Positions 54,468 through 64,000 of a stretch of 64,000 nt of DNA are shown one piece after another. Each line of letters begins with the position of its first letter. The stretch's first letter is position 1. The position numbers and the translations under genes are program-made. This DNA is from JBAOHV01 sp037045265 (GTDB taxonomy: Bacteria; Actinomycetota; Acidimicrobiia; Acidimicrobiales; Microtrichaceae): the NCBI GenBank assembly GCA_037045265.1, contig JBAOHV010000025.1, positions 1 to 64,000 on the forward strand, given 5' to 3'. The notes under the pieces were generated by a model. It was not told the origin of the DNA. It searched no databases and saw only the letters and a program-made list of their open reading frames with translations.

Positions 54468-54499
54468 GCAGGTGCTCTAGCCAACTGAGCTACAGCCCC
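54426..54499 (-). tRNA. tRNA-Ala (anticodon TGC)
   Basis: Minus-strand cloverleaf: acceptor GGGGCTG with CAGCTCC, D arm GCTCAGTTGGCTAGAGC, anticodon stem CCTGC/GCAGG with loop TTTGCAA and T arm GTGGGTTCGATTCCCAT. CCA is not encoded. This is the target and functional copy of the integration site. Confidence 0.95.
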
Positions 54500-54685
54500 G
54501 AGGAAGCGACACCCTACTGCCTGCGGGCATCGCCGACGATCCGGCGCCGCGCGTGTCGGCGTGCGGCGCTTCACCCGGTGCCGTTTCCGGTGCAGGCGGG
54601 GACCGCGGGACCGTACGATCGGAGTGGTTGCGCACGGTCGACCACCGGGTCGGACCGGGGCGCGGTCGGATTGGAGTGCGGTCCA

Positions 54686-55411
54686 ATGGCCTACGACACG
54701 ACCGTCGACGAGATCAGCGATGGCATCTACCGGCTTTCGACCTGGTTGGAAGGTGCAGGGCTGGTCTTCAACCAGTACCTCCTCGATGCAGACGAGCCGC
54801 TCCTGTTCCACACGGGCCAGCGAGCGCTCTTCGCCGACGTGTCTGCGGCCGTGGCGTCGGTGGTGCCACTGGACCGGTTGCGCTGGATCGCGTTCGGGCA
54901 CCTCGAGTCGGACGAGTGCGGGGCCATGAACGAGTTCCTTGCGGCCGCACCGAAATCCCAGGTTGTGGGCTCGCACATGGCCAACATCCTTTCGCTGTTC
55001 GACTTGTGCGACCGGCCACCGCACTCCATGTCGGACGGTGAGCTGCTGGATCTGGGCGGCAAACGTGTGCGCATGCTCGACACCCCCCACGTCCCGCATG
55101 GCTGGGACGCCCACCTCCTCTACGAGGAGGAGACGGGAGCGCTGCTGTGCGGGGATCTCTTCACCGCCCTCGGCAAGGGACCAGCGGTCACCGACGGCGA
55201 CGTCGTCGGCCCGGCGGCAGCAGCGGAGGACCTGTTCGGGGCCACGTGTCTCACTCCGACGACTGCTCCGACGATCAGGGGCCTGGCCGATCTGGGTGCA
55301 ACCACGCTCGCTCTGATGCACGGCCCGGCGTTCACCGGTGACTGCGGGGCGGCGCTCCACGACCTGGCGGACGACTACGACCGCAGGCTGACGGCGGCCC
55401 TGCAGACCTGA
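54686..55411 (+). CDS. ODP-type metallo-beta-lactamase-fold protein (oxygen-binding diiron family)
   Basis: 241 residues from ATG 54686. The MBL metal ligands appear in the flavodiiron style: GHLESDECGAMNEFL (HxExD), a His in VGSHMANI, DTPHVPHGWDAHLLYEEE, LLCGDLFTAL with the bridging Asp, and LMHGPAF with the last His. The flavodoxin domain of flavodiiron proteins is absent. Stand-alone ODP proteins bind a diiron centre and sense or reduce O2. No partner is visible. Confidence 0.82.
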   Translation: MAYDTTVDEISDGIYRLSTWLEGAGLVFNQYLLDADEPLLFHTGQRALFADVSAAVASVVPLDRLRWIAFGHLESDECGAMNEFLAAAPKSQVVGSHMANILSLFDLCDRPPHSMSDGELLDLGGKRVRMLDTPHVPHGWDAHLLYEEETGALLCGDLFTALGKGPAVTDGDVVGPAAAAEDLFGATCLTPTTAPTIRGLADLGATTLALMHGPAFTGDCGAALHDLADDYDRRLTAALQT

Positions 55412-55451
55412 GTCCCTGATCCCACCGACGTGTCAGGTCCGCCGGTGTCGG

Positions 55452-56802
55452 TCACTCGACGCCGTCTGCTCCAACCGTCGGCACCCGGATCCTACGGATG
55501 CAGAGAGCCGTGACAGCGAGAACGACCGTGACGATGAACGCGCTCGCCTCCAGGTCGGGAGAGTTGAACCCGAGCAGCGCGGCTTCTGCGAGCACCAGCG
55601 CCGCGGCGGCGCCCAGGAACACCCGGGCTCGTCGTCGCACGAGAGCGGTTGGTCCCCCGCTGTAGACGCCGATCATCCCGATCGAGACGAGGACGACTGC
55701 GATCGGCACGACGATGTAGCGGATCGTGCTGACCGTCGGCGTGGCGTGATCGCCTTGATCCGGATGCGGAACCAGGGTGTGGGCAAGGGCTACAGCCGAC
55801 GCGATCACGCAGAGGTGGAGCGGGAAGTGCAGATGGATCCACGCCAGGCGCCGACTGTGATCCGCCGAGAGCCCCATGGCCGGCACGTCGGTGAAGTAGA
55901 GCCACCAGACACCGAAGACCACGGTCGCTGCCAGGGGCAGCCCTATCAGGTCGACTCGGTCGAGCGGCTCCTGGGAAGCGGTGATCCCCAACTTCAAGAA
56001 GACCTCGCCCAGCATGATGATCGTGAACTCGCCGAATCGGTGCACGACGTGGTGGGAGTCCATCGGCAGGCGACGTTCCTGCGACCGGGTGGGGAGCATG
56101 AACACGGAGATTCCGGCGATCCACAGCAGCGGATACCACCACGGCCAGCCGAGGAACGGGACCAGGAGGAACACCGATGACGCAACGACGCAGCGAGTTG
56201 CGTGACCCCTGTAGGCGACGTCCAGCCCGGGAGCGGAGCGCCGGGCCGACCTGTAGAGCAGCGCCAGCGTGACCAGGACCGCGGCGAACAGCGGCCCCAC
56301 CGCCGCGGCTGTGGTCCTGCTGGGAGTAGTCCGACGTGATCGCCACTGAAAGGACGAGGACCATCTGCGTCAACAGGAGTGCCCGGGTCCACATGGTCGT
56401 GACCAGGCCGGCGCCGAGCATCAGCGTCGTGGACAACCAGGTGGACCAGATCATCGAGAACACCAGCCCGAGCCAGATGACTCCACCGACCCCGGCGTAG
56501 CTCGAGTACGTGCTCGACAGCACGACGATCGATGCCGCGAACGCCAGGTCGTAGAACAGCTCGAGCCACGACTGATCGGGGACGGCAGGGATGAGACTCG
56601 GTGCTGGGCCCGGACCCGGGTGCCCGCTCACTCGCCGCCTCCGCCCGCGGCCCGACGCGGTCGGGGACACGAGCTCCCCATCGTCGCAGGAGGCGGTGCG
56701 GTCGTCCGTCACCACCGCACGGTGGCGCCGGACGACGTGTCGGATAGGAGGAACCAGACCGCGACCACGGAACTCGTAGTCGTCGTAGGCAGGTCCGCTC
56801 AT
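55452..56802 (-). CDS. LtrA (low temperature requirement A) membrane protein (frameshifted)
   Basis: About 450 residues. The first block WLELFYDLAFAASIVVLSS and TRALLLTQMVLVLS are the LtrA N-terminus; near 56315 the match shifts frame to CVVASSVFLLVPFLGWPWWYP, HRFGEFTIIMLGEVFLK and WIHLHFPLHLCVIASAVALAHTL. About ten membrane helices. The family's transport role is not established. The exact start is uncertain because the first 75 residues are disordered. Confidence 0.85.
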
Positions 56803-56882
56803 CGAAGGTCCAGTCGCCGGGGAAGCACATCATCCCAGCAGCCGCCCCTGGCTTCGATGACCTGCCCACATGCCGGTCAGAC

Positions 56883-58305
56883 CTAGACGAGCTGCCCTGT
56901 CGCCCGTCGCCGGAAGACGACCCAGGTCACGACGAAGCAGACCGCGTACCAGCCGATGAAGGCGATGTAGGCGGCGTCACCCGTGCCGCTGTCCAGGAAC
57001 GACTGGCGGAAGGCGAGGTTGACGGCGACGCCACCGAACGTCCCGACCGCTCCGGCGATTCCTATCAGCGCACCGGAGAGCCGTCGCGCGTTCCCGTGCC
57101 GCCACCTCGGGGTCCTGACCGTCGGCGACGGCCAGCTGCTGCCTGGCCCGGAAGATCGCCGGGATCATCTTGTAGGTCGAACCGTTGCCGAGCCCGCTGA
57201 GCACGAACAGCACTACGAACCCGAAGATGAACATCGGCAGCGAGCCGGTCGATGAGGCGAGGAGGACTACACCGGCACCGACTGCCATCGCGACGAAGGT
57301 GTACAGCGTGATGACCGAACCGCTGAAGCGGTCAGCCAGGCGACCTCCGACCGGCCTGATGAGTGACCCGAGCAACGGTCCGAGGAATGTCAGGTAGGCG
57401 GCCTTCAGGGGAGTGTCGAACGTGTCGGCGAACTGAACCTGCAGCACCTGACCGAAGGCGAAGCTGAACCCGATGAACGTTCCGAAGGTGCCGACGTAGA
57501 GCACGCAGATGACCCACGCCATGGGCTCACGGCACACGTCGCGGATGGCATGGCGCTCGTTGGTCAATCCGGAGATGTTGTCCATGCGCAGTGCTGCGCC
57601 CAGGACCGACAGCACGACGAGGGGCATGTAGACGCCGAGGATGATCCGCGGATGAGCAGCGCCTGCGGTGGCGAGCACCGCCAGGCCGACGAGCTGTATC
57701 GCGGCGACGCCGATGTTGCCACCGCCGGCGTTGATGCCCAACGCCCAGCCTTTGAGTCGCTGCGGGTAGAACGAGTCGATGTTGGACATCGACGACGAGA
57801 AGTTGCCGCCGCCGAAGCCCGCCAGCGCAGCAGCGACCAGCAGGGCGTTGAACGACACGCCGGGGCGGAGGGTGATCGCCGCGGCGACCATGGGTATGAA
57901 CAGCAGCAGTCCGCTGACGATCGTCCAGTTGCGTCCACCGAACTTGGCGACCGCGAACGTGTACGGGATCCGCATGGCGGCCCCGACCGCCGCGGGCACC
58001 GTGGTCAGCAGGAACTTCCGGGACGGGTCGATCCCGTACTCGGGTCCGAGGAACAGGACGAACACCGACCACATCGCCCAGATCGAGAACCCGACGTGCT
58101 CGGAGAAGACCGACTGCACCAGGTTCCGTCGTGCGATCCGGTCACCGCCACCGTCCCAGAACTCCCGGTCCTCGGGACGCCAGTCCTCGATCCAGTGACG
58201 CCGGCCGGTGCGCTCCACGAGCGTGGTGGTTGCGGGTTCGTCCAGGTCCGACGCGCCGCGAACGAGTGCCGCTTCGGTGGTCTCGGAAGGTATGACGGTT
58301 CGCAT
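56883..58305 (-). CDS. NarK/NasA-type nitrate/nitrite MFS transporter (frameshifted)
   Basis: About 473 residues from ATG 58305. NarK signatures: GFGGGNFSSSMSNIDSFYP and GWALGINAGGGNIG, with about 12 helices. Near 57095 the match changes frame to RRLSGALIGIAGAVGTFGGV and ends at a TAG at 56883. An N-terminal extension of about 60 residues contains RRHWIEDWRPEDREFWD, seen in a large actinobacterial NarK subgroup. No nitrate reductase genes are nearby. Confidence 0.9.
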
Positions 58306-58441
58306 CGATGGGTCTCCGTCGATAGGTCGGTGGGTCGCCGACGAAGGTACGGAGCGGTCGTTACGGGGTCGTTCACGGACTGTGACCGCAATGTGGACCC
58401 TTGCTCACGCATGCCCGACACCCGCGTGAAGTCGGGGATGT

Positions 58442-59374
58442 CTACTTGACGACTCGGCAGCCGAGCGAGGCGGCAGGGGCGCCCGGGCCGACGCCCAGCG
58501 CGTCGACGCAGACGGTACGGGCCTTGGGGCCCAGAGCGACCTCGTTGTCGAAGCCCCGCTCAGAACCCCAGTAGGGGAACGTGGCCTGCAGGTCCTCACG
58601 GCGAGCGTCGGCTCGTAGGACGGTGACGGGAATCCCGTCGACGTTCACCACGACCAGCAGCGGTGCTGTCGTGTCGCCGTCGAGCGCCCAGCCGGCCAGC
58701 CGCACGGACTTCGGCCTGTCGTCGTCGGAGCGGCTTACATCGGCGATGTCGAGCGAGCCGAACGGATCCTCGGGTGTGGGAAGTCCGCTGCCGCGAGGCG
58801 CGACCCGATGGATCGAGCCCACGGAGCCCAGCTCCCCCTGGATCGGCCACACGTTGAAGCGGCACGCACCCATCGGCGGTCCACCTTTGGACTGCTGCAC
58901 CATCACCGGGGCTCTCGTTCCGGCGGGACCGCCACAGGAGGCATGGCCCAGGCCCAGCCAGTGGCCCACCTCGTGGTTGACGACGTAGTGGCGGTAGTCG
59001 TCGAGTGCGTAGGGCCAGGCGGGTGTGGCTCCCCGCCAGCGCATGTCGTTGATGATCACGTTGGAACCCGATCGACAGGACCATTGGCTGCTGCACGCAC
59101 CGCTGAAGCCGGGCAGCTGTTCCGGGCCTGCGAGCCACAGCGTGAAGTCGGCCGGTCCGCTCACCTGCTCGAAGCGGATCGCCCCACCCAGCGACCAACC
59201 ACGAGGGTCGTTGAGCGTGCGCGAAGCGTGCGCCGCGAACTCCCCGACGTCGGAACCCACGTGGCCACGCGTCGCGATCCGGTAGGTGAAGACCCGGTCG
59301 GCAGGTCGACATGCGGCGAGCAACAGCAAGGTGAGCAGAGCAACCACGACCGGGAACCCAGGTCGTCGTGACAT
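58442..59374 (-). CDS. DUF3152 secreted zinc metalloprotease-like lipoprotein
   Basis: 310 residues, intact. Lipoprotein signal (ALLTLLLLAAC, Cys22) followed by a DUF3152 domain with the metzincin-type site HEVGHWLGLGH and two Cys-containing turns (CSSQWSC). The C-terminal ~110 residues (from SLDIADVSR) form a separate beta domain. DUF3152 proteins are actinobacterial exported putative peptidases; no substrate is known. Confidence 0.87.
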   Translation of the reverse strand: MSRRPGFPVVVALLTLLLLAACRPADRVFTYRIATRGHVGSDVGEFAAHASRTLNDPRGWSLGGAIRFEQVSGPADFTLWLAGPEQLPGFSGACSSQWSCRSGSNVIINDMRWRGATPAWPYALDDYRHYVVNHEVGHWLGLGHASCGGPAGTRAPVMVQQSKGGPPMGACRFNVWPIQGELGSVGSIHRVAPRGSGLPTPEDPFGSLDIADVSRSDDDRPKSVRLAGWALDGDTTAPLLVVVNVDGIPVTVLRADARREDLQATFPYWGSERGFDNEVALGPKARTVCVDALGVGPGAPAASLGCRVVK

Positions 59375-59432
59375 TCGTTCCCTCCCGAACCGGACTCCCG
59401 CGGGTCACCCCAGGGAGCGAGCTGCCAGCAGG

Positions 59433-61027
59433 CTACTGGCGCAGCTCGCCCTCGGCGACGAGCCTCTCCAGGGTCAGTTCCGGGTGGTCGCGCTCGAGTC
59501 GTTCGAGCCAATAGGGCGACTCGAACAGCGCGAGAAGGGTCCCGTCGCTACGGGTGAGAACGTCGACACCCTGCATGGCGCGCAGCTCGGCACGGCTCGC
59601 CTCGTCGGTGCGGCGCGCCAGCTTGTAGCGCGTCATCGTGAGTTCGACCGGTGCTCCGAACTCGGACTCGAGACGGTGCTTTGCGACCTCGAACTGGAGC
59701 GCGCCCACCGCGGCCAGAACCGGTGCCTGATCACCGAAGTCGGGGTCGCGCAGGACCTGCACCACGCCTTCCTCGTCCAGCTGCGTAATGCCACTGCGGA
59801 ACTGCTTGGAGCGGCTGATGTCGGTGGTGCGGGCGATGGCGAAGTGCTCCGGCGAGAAGCTGGGGATCGTGGGGAACGTGACCTCGGAACCTGCCCAGAG
59901 GGTGTCACCGACCCGCACGTCGTTGGCGTTGACGAACCCGACGATGTCACCCGGGAACGCGTCGTCGAGCGTCTCACGGTCCTGGCCGAACACCGAGTGC
60001 GCGTACTTGGTCGTGAACGGCTTGCGCGTCCGGTCGTGGGTGACGACCATGCCGCGCTCGAAGCGCCCCGAACACACACGGAGGAAGGCGCTGCGGTCGC
60101 GGTGAGCCTTGTCGGTGTTGGCCTGGACCTTGAACACGAACCCGGAGAACGGAGCATCCAAGGGTCGGGGCGTGCCGTCGATGTCGGAGCGTGGTGTCGG
60201 GCTGGGGACGTCATCTATGACGGCGTCGAGCAGCAGTCGCACGCCGAAGTTGGTCAACGCGGAGCCGAAGAACATCGGCGTCGATTCGCCCTCGAGGAAC
60301 AGCTCGTGGTCGTGCACCGCGCCTGCCAGCAGCTCCAGCTCGTCGAGGGCGTCGGTCCACGCCGAGCCCTCCTGCGCCTCGGCCGCGGCCGCGTCGACGA
60401 CCTCCTCGGGGGCCTCGGTCGAACCGTGAGCGGTGCGGGTGAAGCGTATGAAGTCGCCACAGGACCGGTCGACCACGCCGCGGAAGTCACCCGCGATCCC
60501 GACCGGCCAGGTCGCCGGAGTGCACAACAGGCCGAGCTTGGCCTCGATGTCGTCGATCAGCTCCAGGGGGCTCAGACCCGGCCGGTCCCACTTGTTGACG
60601 TAGGTCAGGATCGGAAGGCCGCGGCTGCGGCAGACCTCGAACAGCTTCAGTGTCTGGGCCTCGATGCCCTTGGCCGCGTCGAGCACCATCACGGCTGCGT
60701 CACAGGCCGTCAGCACCCGGTAGGTGTCCTCGGAGAAGTCGCGGTGACCGGGTGTGTCCAACAGGTTCACGACCCGGTCGCGGTAGGGGAACTGCAACAC
60801 CGTCGAGGTGATGGAGATGCCGCGTTGCTGCTCGAGGTCCATCCAGTCGGACGTGGCCGAACGGCGGTCCCCCTTGGCCTTCACCGACCCCGCCTCGCGT
60901 CCGAGCGCGCCTCCGTACAACAGGAGCTTCTCGGTGAGGGTCGTCTTGCCGGCGTCGGGGTGCGAGATGATCGCGAACGTCCGGCGGCGCGTGCGGCTTG
61001 GGCGACCGGATCGGTGGGGGTGCTCAC
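59433..61027 (-). CDS. prfC: Peptide chain release factor 3 (frameshifted near the N-terminus)
   Basis: About 530 residues from GTG 61027. After a short N-terminus the match changes frame near 60985 to TFAIISHPDAGKTTLTEKLLL (G1). Then follow LEQQRGISIT (G2), LLDTPGHRDF (G3), NKWDRPG (G4) and the RF3 C-terminal domains. This GTPase recycles RF1/RF2 from the ribosome after peptide release. Closest neighbours are unrelated. Confidence 0.93.
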
Positions 61028-61070
61028 CCGTTCAGGAAACAGGGTGTCCGCCACCCGGCGCCAACCGGTC

Positions 61071-62271
61071 TCAGCCGACGCAGGCGTCGACCGCTGCGAG
61101 GAGCCCTGCTGTACGTGGGTCTCCTGCCAACCCGAAGTGCATCTGGTTCATCACGTAGCCGACGCTGATCCGGCGGTCCGGGTCGGCGAGTCCGACCGAC
61201 CCCCCGGCGCCGTAGTGGCCGAACGAGCGGCCGCCGAGGAACGGCGAGAAGTTGGAATGCGCCATGAAGCCCAGAGCGAACGGGATCGGGAACATCAGCA
61301 CCGCGTCGGGTCCTTCGACCTGCGGTTCGATCGCCACGTCGAGTATCTCGGGTTCGAACAACTGCACTCCGTCGACGTTGCCGACCATGGAGGCGTACAT
61401 GCGCGCCAGGCTCTTGGCGTTGGTCACTCCGTTGGCAGCGGGGATCTGCGCCGAGAGCGTCCGTGGGTCGTTCCAGATCTGCTCGTCGGCGGCTGCTCCT
61501 CCCGGAGCCGAGAGGGCTCGTCCGGCCAGGTTCCCAGGCCCGAGCAGGATGTCGAGCATCTCGACGAGCCCGGTGGGGGCCCGAGCGCCGGATCCGGTGT
61601 CGGTATCACCGCCCGCCGTCGACAGGCCTTCGGGGGGTGTCATCGGGATGAGCGACGAGACCCGCGGGTGCTCTTCGGCGGGCAGGCCGATCCAGAAGTC
61701 CAGGCCGAGCGGATCGGGCCACCTCTCGCCTGAAGTACTCGCCCAGGCTCATTCCGCTCACGCGCCGGACGACCTCGCCGATCAACCAGCCGTAGGTCAC
61801 GGCGTGGTAGCCGTGCTGAGTTCCCGGCTCCCACAGCGGTGTCGACTCTGCCAGCGCTGACGCCACCGTGTCCCAGTCGAGCATGTCCTCGTAGGTCAGC
61901 CGTGCTTCGGTGTCGACCAGCCCGACCTTGTGCGAGAGCAGCCACGAGACCGGCACCTGGGCCTTGCCGCCCCTGGCGAACTCCGGCCAGTAGTCCGCGA
62001 CCGGCGCGTCCAGGTCGAGCTCGCCCCGCTGGGCGAGCAGGTGGGCGCACGCGGCCGTGGCGCCCTTGGTGGAGGAGAACACCATCTGGAGGGTGGCCTC
62101 GTCGTAGGGGGACCCGTCGGTGCGTGTTCCACCGGTCAGGTCGACCACTGCTTCGCCGTCGACGTAGACGCTGAAGGCAGCGCCGACCTCGCCGTGCTGG
62201 TCGAAGTTCGCCTCGAACGCCTCGCGGACCGCCTCGAAGCCGGAAGCCACGCTTCCCCTGATCTCGGTCAT
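61071..62271 (-). CDS. Serine beta-lactamase/esterase-family hydrolase (frameshifted)
   Basis: About 400 residues from ATG 62271. SSTK with Ser66-Lys69 is the class C-type SxxK; WLLSHKVGLVD and GTQHGYHAVTYGWLIGEVVRR are the following family blocks. Near 61710 the match changes frame to LGLDFWIGLP and ends with FGHYGAGGSVGLADPD (the HxG position) at 61071. No signal peptide, so an esterase or EstB-like role is more likely than lactamase (inference). Confidence 0.87.
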
Positions 62272-62398
62272 GGAAATCTCCTCGGGCGCGACCCGTGGGC
62301 ACACCCCTCGGGCGGCCCCCCGTTGGCCGCCGACCGCCAGAGAGTAGGCGGCAGCACCGCGGTGCGTCCCGTCGGGGCACGAAGCGGCAGACAGACGA

Positions 62399-62902
62399 TC
62401 AGGAGCGTGTGATGAACGAGACCCGGTGCAACGCGACGGTGTCGTCCGCGTAGGTGACGGTGACCGTCAAGGTGTGTTCTCCCGGTGTGAGCGCTGCTGC
62501 TGTGTCGGTGCTGATCTCGTAGGGGCCGCCGCGGATGGTCTCGACGGCTCCGTCGTCGAGACAGAAGTCGGCTCTCACGACCTCCTCCTCATCGACGAGG
62601 AGGAGCTGTGCGGAACGGGGGACCTCAGCCTGGTCCAGGAGCTGCGGAACGCCCGCTCCCTGTTGCCAGAAGAGGGTGTCGGTCCGCGGTGTTGTCTCGG
62701 GGACAGACGATGCGCCGAGGACCTCCACCTGTGGTCCGCTCGGTCTGCCTTCCTGCTGGCGTGCCTCGTGGGCCTGGTACGCCATCGGCAACGACACGGC
62801 GATCGTCAGCAGTGCCGAAGCGGCGAGCGCGAGCACGAGGCGCTGGGATGCAGCGCCGCGCTGGGGCCGGTTCTCTCGCTGCTTCGCCCTCGCTCCGAAC
62901 AT
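62399..62902 (-). CDS. Hypothetical membrane-anchored protein
   Basis: 167 residues. A basic N-terminus leads to one helix (LVLALAASALLTIAVSLPMAY), a linker, and an outside beta domain ending GEHTLTVTVTYADDTVALHRVSF, an Ig-like last strand pair. Unknown family. Confidence 0.6.
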   Translation of the reverse strand: MFGARAKQRENRPQRGAASQRLVLALAASALLTIAVSLPMAYQAHEARQQEGRPSGPQVEVLGASSVPETTPRTDTLFWQQGAGVPQLLDQAEVPRSAQLLLVDEEEVVRADFCLDDGAVETIRGGPYEISTDTAAALTPGEHTLTVTVTYADDTVALHRVSFITRS

Positions 62903-62980
62903 CTCTCGCCCTTCAGTGCTCCGCTGGGAGTATCACCGTGTCACGACCGCGACGACATGGGCACTTTCCGCGGTCCGTGC

Positions 62981-63632
62981 TCACGCTGCGTCTTCATCCG
63001 ACCCGTCCCTGAGGTCGATGATGCCCAGTCGCACCGCTGACAGAACCGCGTGGGTCAGGCTCTGGGTGTCGAGGCGGCGGTAGATGGCGTTCAGGTGGTT
63101 GTGAACGGTCTTCTGGGTGATGCCGAGCTCCCGTGCCACCTGCTTGGTGCTCAACCCGTCGGCGATCATCTGGAGGATCTCGCGCTGGCGCTCCGACAGG
63201 AGATCCTCGGTCTCGTCCTCGTGGACGGCGGCGCTGAGCATCGATGCAGCTATGTGCGGGCTCAGGACCTCTTCACCGGCGACGGCGCGACGCAAGGTGT
63301 CGAGGACCTCCGCGAAGGAGGTTCCCTTGGTCAGGTAGCCGATCGCCCCCGCCTCGAGAGCGGCCCGGGTGCGTTGGGTGTCGTCGTGCATCGTGAGTAC
63401 GACCACGCGGACCTGGGGGAACTCGTCTGTGATGCGCCGTGTGGCGGACACGCCGTCGAGCACGGGCATCGACAGATCCATCAGCACCACGTCGGGGACG
63501 TGCTCACGAACCAGCTCGAGTGCCTCCTCGCCGTTGTCCGCCTCACCGACGACGTCCTCACCGGCGCTCTCGAGGCCCCGACGGATCCCATCGCGGCAGG
63601 ATCTGGTGGTCATCGGCAAGCAGGACTCGCAT
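62981..63632 (-). CDS. NarL/LuxR-family response regulator (frameshifted)
   Basis: About 217 residues. The start MRVLLADDHQ (ATG 63632) has the acidic pair; near 63600 the match shifts frame to RDGIRRGLE, VLMDLSMPVLDGV (phosphoacceptor Asp), VVVLTMHDD and GYLTKG (Lys). The C-terminal LuxR HTH is LSERQREILQMIADGLSTKQ. ATG 63644 is an alternative start. Works with the histidine kinase that follows. Confidence 0.92.
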
Positions 63633-63707
63633 GGCGGTCTCCATTGATCGGGATGGTGTCACCCGGCCCTCGGGTGTCGGTGGTGGGAAGCGGAGCGGCC
63701 CGGCCCA

Positions 63708-64000
63708 TCATCGCCCCATCGGCATCGAGGGGTGCGTAATTGACCTGCGCGGAGCGATTCCCGCGACGACTCGGACGGTGGTCCCTGCGCCGGGGCGGCT
63801 GTCGAGCATCAGCTGGGCGCCGATCACGTCCGCGCGTTCGCGCATGCCGACCAGGCCGTAGGCAGAGTCCCGGACTCCGCGAGCAGTCTCGAAACCGCGG
63901 CCGTCGTCGGTGACGGCCAGCTCGAAACGGCCCCCGTCGACGTCCCAGAGCACGTCGACCTGATCCGCTCGGGCGTGCTTCGCCACGTTGTTCAGGGCTT
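63708..64000 (-). CDS. NarL-type sensor histidine kinase, C-terminal part
   Basis: The window cuts the gene; its last ~97 residues are visible. NNVAKHARADQV (N box), VTDDGRGFE (G1) and GLVGMRERADVIGA (G2) with SRPGAGTTVRV define the HATPase_c domain of the HisKA_3/DesK type. It should phosphorylate the adjacent response regulator (gap about 75 bases). Confidence 0.92.
   Translation of the reverse strand, partial: ALNNVAKHARADQVDVLWDVDGGRFELAVTDDGRGFETARGVRDSAYGLVGMRERADVIGAQLMLDSRPGAGTTVRVVAGIAPRRSITHPSMPMGR

Overview
The window is high-GC DNA with densely packed, often 4-bp-overlapping genes. It most likely comes from an actinobacterium, and the class Acidimicrobiia fits best. The main reason is the gene string FhaA-FhaB-PstP-RodA-PbpA-PknB with TrpG/PabA and CrgA beside it (5044-15853), a typical actinobacterial growth and division locus. 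Long threonine tails on surface proteins, a CYP51 sterol-demethylase operon, DUF3152 and SHOCT proteins also fit. The taxonomic call is inference. About 25 genes, including ones expected to be essential (RodA, PstP), need one or more reading-frame changes to match their families. I treat most of these as sequencing or assembly indels and give them as single genes with the approximate shift position.

Layout. 1-4724: end of a DevR/NarL-type response regulator, a flavin-binding PPOX protein, a patatin lipase, a META-domain lipoprotein, a SHOCT membrane protein, a CmcJ/NvfI-like oxygenase and a small membrane protein, then tRNA-Leu(CAG). 5044-15853: cell-wall and kinase signalling cluster, with two kinase-less PASTA proteins directly after PknB. 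15972-27225: small membrane proteins, a thiolase and an acyl-CoA synthetase divergent around a palindromic operator, a DEAD-box helicase, a MarR-MFS pair and an ABC exporter. 27307-36013: an exported intradiol dioxygenase, then a TetR-controlled cytochrome P450 operon (P450, SDR, CYP51, ferredoxin, SnoaL-like protein, aldehyde dehydrogenase, unknown protein). The order of its first members parallels the CYP51 locus of Mycobacterium tuberculosis (established knowledge, from memory). 35947-40506: SGNH and DUF4352 envelope proteins, a GAF regulator and a 4-coumarate-CoA-ligase-like enzyme.

40641-54499 is accessory DNA. A complete integrative element (45958-54467) sits in tRNA-Ala(TGC). It is bounded by identical 57-bp direct repeats and carries integrase, excisionase, two translationally coupled unknown genes, an MMPL exporter with TetR regulator, and two truncated regulatory genes joined tail to tail. 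To its left, 40641-45957 looks like an older, decayed relative: a tRNA-like fragment followed by an arm sequence similar to that of the intact element, then four or five toxin-antitoxin modules and no integrase.

54686-64000 returns to ordinary chromosome: a diiron/MBL sensor protein, LtrA, a NarK-type transporter, a secreted metalloprotease, release factor 3, a serine beta-lactamase-like hydrolase, and a NarL-type response regulator next to a histidine kinase cut by the window edge.
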